Shown here: piece after piece, positions 57,204 through 64,000 of the stretch
Layout of the letters: every line of letters starts with the position of its first letter
Position numbering within the stretch: position 1 is the first letter of the stretch
DNA from: Hexactinellida sp. DTS-2022
Taxonomy: Eukaryota > Porifera > Hexactinellida
Reading direction: 5' to 3'
NCBI GenBank assembly: GCA_028753945.1
Contig: JAPNXP010000013.1
Span: 4,651,501 to 4,715,500 of the forward strand
DNA length: 64,000 nucleotides
Translations under genes and position numbers: made by a program
The notes under the pieces: model-generated
Database searches by the model: none
Seen by the model: the letters and a program-made list of their open reading frames with translations, nothing else
Told to the model about the DNA's origin: nothing

Positions 57204-57616
57204 AAATATACACTAATAAATTAGTCATTTCATTAGTTATTTTTCCAGGGCTCTTAAAACCATGGGTCGCCAAAATATTTTTTGCTAAACTAATTTTGGG
57301 TAAGTTGGATCTCCAAAGTAGTCGACCCGTGAAAGAGAGTCGCGAAAGGAAAATGAATGAATACCTAGGTTATACACGTGTTTTCATTACAGAAGATTAA
57401 TATAATTCTAAACAAATTAATTAATTAATTAAAAAGCTGATGTATACCATTGTAGTAATTGCAATTGACAAATCACTAATTAGTAAAAATAGAGGCAATA
57501 TAAAAGAAATATACAAACAACTACTAAAGTAGCTGAGTTAGATAACAAAATAATGTTATTTGTAAGGAGCGCTATAAAATAGGTTTTAAATTAATTTGAG
57601 ATAAATACGTAATATT
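57204..57616. other. Intergenic, GRK 3' end to ADPRH promoter, with hAT-like fragment
   Basis: About 410 bp. From 57246 the sequence cagggctcttaaaaccatgg with gtcgcc resembles a hAT 5' terminus, but no matching 3' end or duplication was found. The rest is AT-rich. Confidence 0.4.
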
Positions 57617-59451
57617 TCAGTTCTGCGAATCACCAAAACAACAACAACACAGAGCTCTCCAGTTGTTGCCCCCTCTGCTCCGAACCTTCCGATACGCCAC
57701 CGGCATCAGAGAGCCGTCCGCGCCGAATTTATTCAGATCGTGGTACACGCTGGTGTCAATCACTTCTCGCTGCCAGGCGTACGGCACCGCTCCGATAGCG
57801 AACTTCTCGTAGAAGCGGTGGTCCGTCTCGTCCAGGTTAATGCCACGCACCGATGAGAACTGGTCTATGTCCATAACGTCCTTGGCGTAGATGGCCCGCG
57901 GGTCTATCAGGTAGGGCGGCTCCAGCTTCCCCGACTCCAGCTGCGGCCAGTGGATCGTCTGGAAGAACGGATCCTCGAAGACATCCTTGGTCCCGCGACC
58001 CCTGACCCCCAGCCTCTCTGCGGGGTTCTTCTCCAGCAGGTGGCTGCATATAAAGCTGGCCTGCGCGTTGAACTTTGCACTGTACTGCTGCTGTTTGTGG
58101 AGAACGCGGTCGTCGAGTGTGTCCTTGCTGACTCGCTCCTTCTTCTCGCGGAACGGGGGTCTCCCGGCGATCATCTCGTATATGACGCAGCCCAGGCCCC
58201 ACCAGTCTATCGAGAAGAGATAGGTCTCGTTCTTGAGAACCTCGGGCGCCATGTACCCGGCGGTGCCCACGCGACCTTTGACCTTTGTACCCTCCGGGAT
58301 GCGGATCGCCAGACCGAGGTCGGAGATGCGGACGTGGCCTCTCTCGTCCAGCAGGATATTCTCCGGCTTCATGTCTCGGTAGAGAATTCGCTTTTCGTGC
58401 AGATGCCCGAGTCCAGCTGCTATTTCGGCCGCGTAGAACACAGCGCGCTCCATCGGGATCCCCGCGTGTCCGATCTCGTATATGTGGTACTTAAGCTCTC
58501 CGCCCCCCATCAGCGTGACCACCATACAGAGACTGTCCTTCGTCTCGTACGCGTAGGCCAAGTTAATCACAAACCGGGAGTCCACAAGTTCTAGAATCTT
58601 CCTTTCGTTGAGAGCCAAATCCTCGGCTTTCTTCTTCTTGACGCGCTTTTTCTCCAGCTTCTTGATGGCGTACATCTTCCCGGATATCTTAGACTGGCTC
58701 GCGTAGACCTCTCCGAAGCCGCCCTTCCCGAGAACGCGGAATAGCCGGAAGCGCTCCTCCGTGACGGGCTGTCGCTCCAGGTGCTTCCACTGCAGGAACC
58801 GCAGGAAGTACTTGCTCTCCAGGAACCGCTGAAAGGGCTCCCCTGTCAAATGCACCTTCAGTTCATTCTCCAGTCTGTCGAATGAGGAGGAGTTGGCGCT
58901 GTCGGATATCGCGGCTTTTGTCTCTTCAACCAATTCGCACGACACGATCTACACAAAGGCTATAATACCTACGAACAGTGATACAGCAGACAACTAACCT
59001 CAAGGAGCGACGGCTTGATTGCATCAGGGTATTCCTCCGCCGCAGAATTGTTCACAGCCTCTATGGAGTCCAGATCAGCTGGGGGCAAACAGGGCTCGGG
59101 CCTCTCGGGCGCTTTTCGCGGTATGAAGAATTCCGCGAATATTTGCTGCGCGTAATCCTTCAGCTTAGCATTGGGGAGAGTCCGGTAGTCCTCTAGCCGT
59201 CGTATGAACTCCCAGCAGGGCCCCAGCAGCTGATCCGTGTCGCAGAACTCCTCGAAGAGACTCTCCCCGATCGGCTGTTGTTCCACAAGAGACGCGTAGC
59301 TGAGGTCCAGTCTCTCTCGCAGGTACTCGCAGTCCTCCGGCTCCGAGAACCCGAGCATGGTGCGCCACCGCTTGCTGCGCCCCTTGCCGTCACGCGTGCT
59401 CTCCTTAGCCTTCATTAGCACCGTGTTGGCAACTATGTTCTCCAGCTCCAT
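57617..59451 (-). CDS. GRK5: G protein-coupled receptor kinase, GRK4/5/6 type
   Basis: Phosphorylates active GPCRs at the membrane. Two exons, 58999-59451 and 57617-58948, separated by a 50-nt intron; 594 residues. The N-terminus MELENIVANTVLMKAKE is nearly that of vertebrate GRK5/6 and forms the receptor-docking helix. An RGS-homology domain flanks the AGC kinase (about 185-455) with LGKGGFGEV, YRDMKPEN (YRD as usual in GRKs) and SDLGLA (DLG, also family-typical), then the AGC tail. The end RALCCCCFGDSQN has four Cys likely to be palmitoylated, as in GRK4/6. GRK5 is used for the subfamily; it may be ancestral to GRK4, 5 and 6. Confidence 0.95.
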
Positions 59452-59466
59452 TCTCTAATGTCCTAT

Positions 59467-59793
59467 GTGCGTGAGCTAGGGGTTCGTATATACGTGTGAG
59501 CTAGGGGTTCGTATATATGTGCGAGCTAGGGTTCGTATATATGTGTGTTAGCTAGGGGTTCGTATATATGTGTGAGCTAGGGGTTCGTATATATGTGTGA
59601 GCTAGGGGTTCGTATATACGTGTGAGCTAAGGGGTTCGTATATATGTGCGAGCTAGGGTTCGTATATACGTGTGAGCTAGGGGTTCGTATATACGTGTGA
59701 GCTAGGGGTTCGTATATGTGTGAGCTAGGGGTTCGTATATACGTGTGAGCTAGGGGTTCGTATATATGTGAGCTAGGGGTTCGTATATATGTG
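59467..59793. repeat. Minisatellite, 13 units of about 24 bp, just upstream of the GRK start
   Basis: Unit consensus gtgtgagctaggggttcgta then tatac/t. I count 13 units, most 23-25 bp, with gain or loss of single G residues and one gtgtgtt variant. The array begins 16 bp upstream of the GRK ATG, so it lies in the 5' UTR or core promoter. Confidence 0.95.
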
Positions 59794-60616
59794 GATGTAT
59801 AGGAAGTTACGCAATAGGTTGTGGACAGGGAGATAGGAGCTGAATAGGAAATTGTATAGAGTAATTACTCTTTTTGAATTAATATCCTATGATTCCTATC
59901 CTATCCAAATATTAGGTCACTTGAAACGAGATAACGCTTGTTAGGAAACTTGTGACGAACCCATTCACTACATTAATTAATATTTATTCTCTTACGAACC
60001 TTTTGGTCTCAGTCGCGTCGCGACGGAAAACTCAACCGCTATACGGTCTCGTTTTTTTGAATAGACAATAAATATTTTGGATTCGCAAACAGCACACATT
60101 GTATACCTTATCTACCTATGGAAGCCAGCCACTAGATTCATTTAGAAATTTTGCATAGGCGTCGCAGACCACCCGGGAACATTGAGATATCCGTGTAGCC
60201 CAAGAGGAGATATATCATGAAATGGAATTTCAAATAATGAATTACATGGTAGTAAATTTCAGGAAATTGAATTTTATGTAAATTAAAATTCGTGGCCGTG
60301 AGCAACTAACATTAGGAAGTTTGTCTCTATTTTCATTATACTACATGCGGTTTTATTCCTTTAATACTATCCGGACAAAAAACAAACAAACAAACACACG
60401 ACAAATTACGCTTTGATAATATCACCCCATAGGGTTCGCTCGCTTCGCGACATTTGTACGTGCTAGACACTACGCAGCACAATTAATGGCCTTACCCTCC
60501 TCAAAACCTGTGACTCGTAAATGGCACGTACTTAATATATAGATAAATTAACAGGCAAAAATAACGAATAGTTACACAGTTCTAGAGCTAAAAATAAGTC
60601 AAAACGATAACACCAG
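59794..60616. other. Intergenic, ARF-fusion 3' end to GRK upstream side
   Basis: About 820 bp. Patches rich in cgcgtcgcgac (near 60016) and tcgcttcgcgac (near 60440) may be repeat remnants. No gene seen. Confidence 0.4.
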
Positions 60617-62146
60617 TTATTTCTTGGGAATAACAGAGGGCAGCTGCTTCTTGTCCGGGAGTACAAACTCGCCGGCTGCCCTGGGGTCGTCATACAGAAC
60701 CTTACTCGAGTAGTACTTCAGAGGAAGCTTGCGGTCCAGAATGGGAGAGTACTTTTCTATAAAAACAGAGAACTCAGTAGCCCCATCACTCCCAGAGATC
60801 TGGTCAATTCCCTCCACACACATGTAATACCAAACCATTTGAATCCAGAAGTAGGTGGCAGTCAGGTTGTACCCGCCCCCTTGGAACCTCTCCATGCCAG
60901 CGTGCACCAGTTTAGTTCCCTCCCTCCGCCCTCTCGACACCAGACACACGTACACCGCCCGCAGCTCGTCCTCCAGGCCCCAGCGCTCCAGGGACTTATC
61001 CTCGAACTTCTGAAGAAACTCTGAGTCAGTGAGAGCTTTCTTCTTGACAACAGGCACCTCTACTTTGGAATGCAGAGTCGTGGAAGAAATAATGCTAGGC
61101 AGCTGTTTGATGTCGGGCAGTACAACTTGCTGGCGACTCTCAATCTTCATCAACATTAAATCCTTTGTGAAATACTCCAAGAACAGTCCTCCATTGGCCA
61201 GCTGGGGGTTCATAAGCAGAAATCCTTTGAAGTCGTTGGTTGGATTTTTGGTTGCTACAATTGCATAGTGCACCATATGCGTCCAGAAATAAGTCATTGT
61301 TTCGTGGAATGTAGTTTTCCTGGCTCGAGGACTATTGTCAATGAAGTTCTTAATGCAAGAGAATATCTTCTTCATTCCTTCTCTCCTCCCTAGGCGCGTG
61401 AGGAATATCCAGGCTAGTCTCAGGTGGGTTCTGTGGTCCCAGGTCTCGAGTGAGTAGTCCTCTAATGCGGCTACGAACGCGTCATCGGGCCCGTCTTCTA
61501 TCTCCAACCAACTCTCCAGAATAAAATCCAAATCCTTCTTCCTGTCTTCCTCAGGCCCCTTACTTATACTTACAGGCTTACCAACAGCTGGCTTTTCAGA
61601 ACCGTGTTTACTCAAAACACTTATAATCCATTCCATTCCCTCATACAGCCCATCTCCTGACGTAGCCACACAGGCCTGTATGTACCAGGGACGGTCTCGT
61701 ATCTTCTCCAGACTGAGCTTATCGGTCACTTCTTTCACACTCATAGCGTTTGGCAGGTCTTGTTTGTTCGCGAATACCAACAGGGGAACGCCCCTAATCT
61801 CGTCCTCTGTCATCAGGAGTCCGAGACTCCACTCACTCTCGTCAATACGCTCCCTATCGTTGCTGTCCACAAAGTAGACTATGCATTGTGTGTTCTGGAA
61901 ATAATGCCGCCAAAGAGGCCGTATCTTGTCGCAGCCCCCCACGTCCCAAAACGTGAATGAATGGTCTTTGTAGACAAAAGTCTCAACATTAAAACCAATG
62001 GTAGGGATGGTGGTTACTACCTCTCCGAGGATAAGTCTATAGAGGGTGGTTGTACGCCCGCTGGCATCCAGGCCCAGGAAGAGAACTCGGTACTCCGCAG
62101 GGGACCGGTGGAACACCTTGTTCAGCCAGCCTTGAATTGATGACAT
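60617..62146 (-). CDS. ARF-like GTPase domain fused to two copies of an uncharacterised domain
   Basis: 509 residues, single exon. Residues 1-181 are a clear ARF-family G domain ([51 protein letters not shown]), but the P-loop Lys is Arg31 (GLDASGRTT) and the catalytic Gln is Cys72 (DVGGCDK); there is no Gly2 for myristoylation. Residues about 208-352 and 372-507 are two diverged copies of one domain: FEDxSLExW-like start, LR, GRREG, TYFWxxMVxY, ending VLPDxKQLPSxI. Copy 1 keeps HRTHLRLAW and FHETMTYFW; copy 2 lacks these His residues. The H-x2-HL / HET pattern recalls a bacterial family of hypothetical proteins (from memory, not searched). Function unknown; possibly a nucleotide-sensing or pseudo-GTPase scaffold. 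Confidence 0.88.
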   Translation of the reverse strand: MSSIQGWLNKVFHRSPAEYRVLFLGLDASGRTTTLYRLILGEVVTTIPTIGFNVETFVYKDHSFTFWDVGGCDKIRPLWRHYFQNTQCIVYFVDSNDRERIDESEWSLGLLMTEDEIRGVPLLVFANKQDLPNAMSVKEVTDKLSLEKIRDRPWYIQACVATSGDGLYEGMEWIISVLSKHGSEKPAVGKPVSISKGPEEDRKKDLDFILESWLEIEDGPDDAFVAALEDYSLETWDHRTHLRLAWIFLTRLGRREGMKKIFSCIKNFIDNSPRARKTTFHETMTYFWTHMVHYAIVATKNPTNDFKGFLLMNPQLANGGLFLEYFTKDLMLMKIESRQQVVLPDIKQLPSIISSTTLHSKVEVPVVKKKALTDSEFLQKFEDKSLERWGLEDELRAVYVCLVSRGRREGTKLVHAGMERFQGGGYNLTATYFWIQMVWYYMCVEGIDQISGSDGATEFSVFIEKYSPILDRKLPLKYYSSKVLYDDPRAAGEFVLPDKKQLPSVIPKK

Positions 62147-62585
62147 TCTTATTATATTATCGAGAATGTAATGTGTAAGGAAAATGATATTGGTATATTA
62201 TTTTAGAAAATTAAATTGATATCTAGTCAATCTATGCGACAGATCAGTACGTACTCGAACAGCATTCTTGGCAAAAAATGTGGAGTATGTTTCAAATCTG
62301 GAAGGGGTGTTATCTTTGTAATTTGATACGGAGTGTATGTAAGTCTGGTGTCAACTGTCAATGCCAATTTGTAAAATTTCAAATTTTTTAGTTTTTTTAA
62401 TACTACATGTTAGTGAATACTAATTGCGAATACACAAGTATGCAAATATATGGCTACCAATTCAATATTACTCTCAATAATATTGTATGGTTACTTTTGC
62501 CACATAAAGTATTGATATGATTCCCTTCAATAAAAGTAGCCTTTTAAAAAATATTCTAGTTCATTATGGTGTCACATAAAGTTAA
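62147..62585. other. Intergenic between ARF fusion and galectin
   Basis: About 440 bp. AT-rich; could hide a short upstream galectin exon, but I see no clear one. Confidence 0.4.
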
Positions 62586-62987
62586 TATTCACAATTAAAT
62601 GTCGGATATTCCATCCAATGTACCTACACGGCTCCCGACAAAGGAGTAGTTGCTTTGAATCTGGAAGGAGACAACGACGTTGTGTTCCATGTCTCAATCA
62701 GATACGATTCCCAAACCCTCGTTTTAAACACTCATAAGCAAGCTTGGGGTTTGGAAGAGAGGCCGCCTCACTTCCTATTCGCTCCGACATATGACACTAC
62801 TGTGAGGATAGACATTACGTACGGGGGCTACGGGCTGTATTGCAACGGGAAGAGTATAGCTTTCTACCAGCACAGGATGGGTGTAGGCAGTGTTAAGCGG
62901 ATAAGCTGGGCATTCCATGATAACGCAGCTGTCAACAAGGGGGTTCTGAAAAAGATTGAAATAAACTATCCTTCTCTACCCGTGTGA
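62586..62987 (+). CDS. Galectin carbohydrate-recognition domain, 5' end unresolved
   Basis: The frame is open from 62586 and ends at 62987. It encodes a galectin CRD: DNDVVFHVSIRYDSQTLVLN, then WGLEERP, RIDITYGGYGLYCNGK and the closing HRMGVGSVKRISWAF. Sugar-contact positions read H, S (usually N), R, N, W, E, R, so one conserved Asn is replaced. There is no ATG in this frame before the domain. An ATG at 62599 in another frame reads MSDIPSNVPTRLPTKE then TAG, which looks like a galectin N-terminus. Either a first exon lies upstream or a small indel broke the frame. Galectins bind beta-galactosides, usually as secreted lectins without signal peptides. Confidence 0.75.
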   Translation, partial: YSQLNVGYSIQCTYTAPDKGVVALNLEGDNDVVFHVSIRYDSQTLVLNTHKQAWGLEERPPHFLFAPTYDTTVRIDITYGGYGLYCNGKSIAFYQHRMGVGSVKRISWAFHDNAAVNKGVLKKIEINYPSLPV

Positions 62988-63190
62988 TTTACAATCTTAT
63001 GAACTTATTAATTACTACGTGTATGTGTTGCTTTATAGGATGTCAGTATATTGTACTTACATTTAATTCCCTAGTTACTGCCAATAGGAATTCAGTGTCA
63101 GACTGCTCCTAAATATAAATTTAGGAGCAGTCCCTTAAGTGGGGTATGCTTAAGGAGATTGCGGCTAGCAGAATTCCTTCAAAGACAATA

Positions 63191-63380
63191 CAGTAAACTC
63201 CCGTGATAACCAAGTCGGATATAACGAAGTCGTTCAATGGTCCGGAAATCCTTCTATCTAAATATCTTATTACGTTAATAAACTTCGGTTACAACGAAAT
63301 GGATATAACGAAATTCCGCTTAGAACGAAGTCATTTATTTCCCATATAGCCTCTAAGCTAATAATTTTACTCCGGTTACA
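63191..63380. repeat. MITE family H-like element, right end unclear
   Basis: Starts cagtaaactcccgtgataac after TA, as at 43261, with ggatataacgaa phrases repeated. The right boundary is not clear. Confidence 0.55.
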
Positions 63381-63522
63381 ACGAACTCCGCTTAATAGAG
63401 CCACCGGTTAATAGATTTCTGCGCTTAATGGAGTAAAAATTTCACAGGATTTATAGGACGGAATGACTTTGACTTAAAATATTTTCGGTTAATAGATTTC
63501 TCCGCTTAATCGCAGGGTTGTC

Positions 63523-63600
63523 AACCTCTAGAAACCAAAAAGCGGGAGGTTTTGCCATTTTGGCGGGAGTTTTACCAAAAAATCGGGAGGTCGAAGATAA
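63523..63600 (+). repeat. hAT-like transposon 5' end
   Basis: cagggttgtcaacctctaga with gcgggaggttttgcc is a typical hAT terminus and subterminal sequence. No 3' partner found inside the window. Confidence 0.5.
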
Positions 63601-64000
63601 AAATATATCTATTTTTTGATGCTATCATGAATAGAACGATATATTATCATTATTTAGTACGTTTGGATATCTACAAACTACAATTTAGGAAACGCTTATT
63701 TTTCTAGTATTATCTATCAAATTTCTTCCCGCGTATCTCGTATTGACCCAATGTATGCAATAATACAACAAAACGAAATACATAGCTAGATTACATGTAT
63801 TAATGAATTATAATTTTCAAAGTCTCTACAAATTAAGTTTTTTATTTGATACACGTAGATGTAGCAGACTTAATAGAACCAATGAATAAACAAATAATAG
63901 ATAAAACAAACAAATTAGAAACATTGCAGAGGATAGTTAGGATTCTTAGACACAACACAAATAGTTCCTAATTTGGAGATACAAACACCATAGAGATCAA

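Larger units (their letters stand above)
62988..64000. other. Repeat-rich right end
   Basis: No gene recognised. A family-H-like element starts at 63191, and the phrase cggttaatagatttctccgc recurs near 63405 and 63486. A hAT-like 5' terminus starts at 63523. The rest to 64000 is AT-rich. Confidence 0.5.

Noticed and set aside
57950-58594. 214-codon + frame opposite GRK
   Set aside because: Antisense shadow of the GC-rich kinase exon; the minus frame has all kinase motifs.
59467-59793. CRISPR-like array or tRNA-derived cluster
   Set aside because: Units are contiguous with no unique spacers, and ggttcg is not followed by a B-box end; it is a minisatellite in a eukaryotic genome.
52935-60050. 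Shared repeat between 52935-53015 and 59990-60050
   Set aside because: Both contain an acgarcc...tcgcracgga-like stretch, but the similarity is weak over 70 nt and I cannot align it reliably by eye.

Overview
The window is AT-rich nuclear DNA of an early-branching animal, most likely a sponge or similar lineage (inferred from gene content, not from any species-specific marker). Support comes from spliceosomal introns with GT..AG ends, many of only 50-65 nt, plus animal-type families: a Syk-type tyrosine kinase, a GRK4/5/6-type kinase, transglutaminase, galectin, spondin and cbEGF matrix proteins, IFT88 and an axonemal dynein intermediate chain. Nearly all genes lie on the minus strand; the exceptions are ALG12, two sulfotransferases, a galectin and a tRNA-Arg.

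Layout: 1-4504, two tandem serine palmitoyltransferase subunit 2 genes (the first runs off the left edge). 5802-21838, six intronless genes in a row: transglutaminase, RUNDC3-like, IFT88, YJU2B/CCDC130, a SUGCT-like CoA-transferase and a PH-domain protein. 24568-29380, six-exon NAA15. 29700-41036, a 12-exon Syk-family kinase with three SH2 domains; its introns hold NLE1, ALG12 and a secreted spondin/TIL protein. 41369-50656, 22-exon DNAI4/WDR78 with an LRR-EGF membrane protein nested in intron 2. 51506-54973, tandem GAL3ST-like sulfotransferases. 55221-57203, ADP-ribosylarginine hydrolase with a tRNA-Arg(ACG) in intron 1. 57617-59451, a GRK with a 13-unit minisatellite directly upstream. 60617-62146, an ARF-like GTPase domain with altered catalytic residues fused to two copies of an uncharacterised domain. 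62586-62987, a galectin CRD exon.

The genes do not form one pathway. IFT88 and DNAI4 are ciliary; SPT and GAL3ST bracket sphingolipid/glycolipid synthesis; ALG12 acts in N-glycan assembly. The most notable features are the triple-SH2 Syk kinase, the ARF fusion, a 31-nt intron, dense gene nesting, and MITEs: many longer introns equal a minimal intron of about 50-65 nt plus one or two short inverted-repeat transposons. The gene set divides sharply into intron-rich genes and long single-exon genes.
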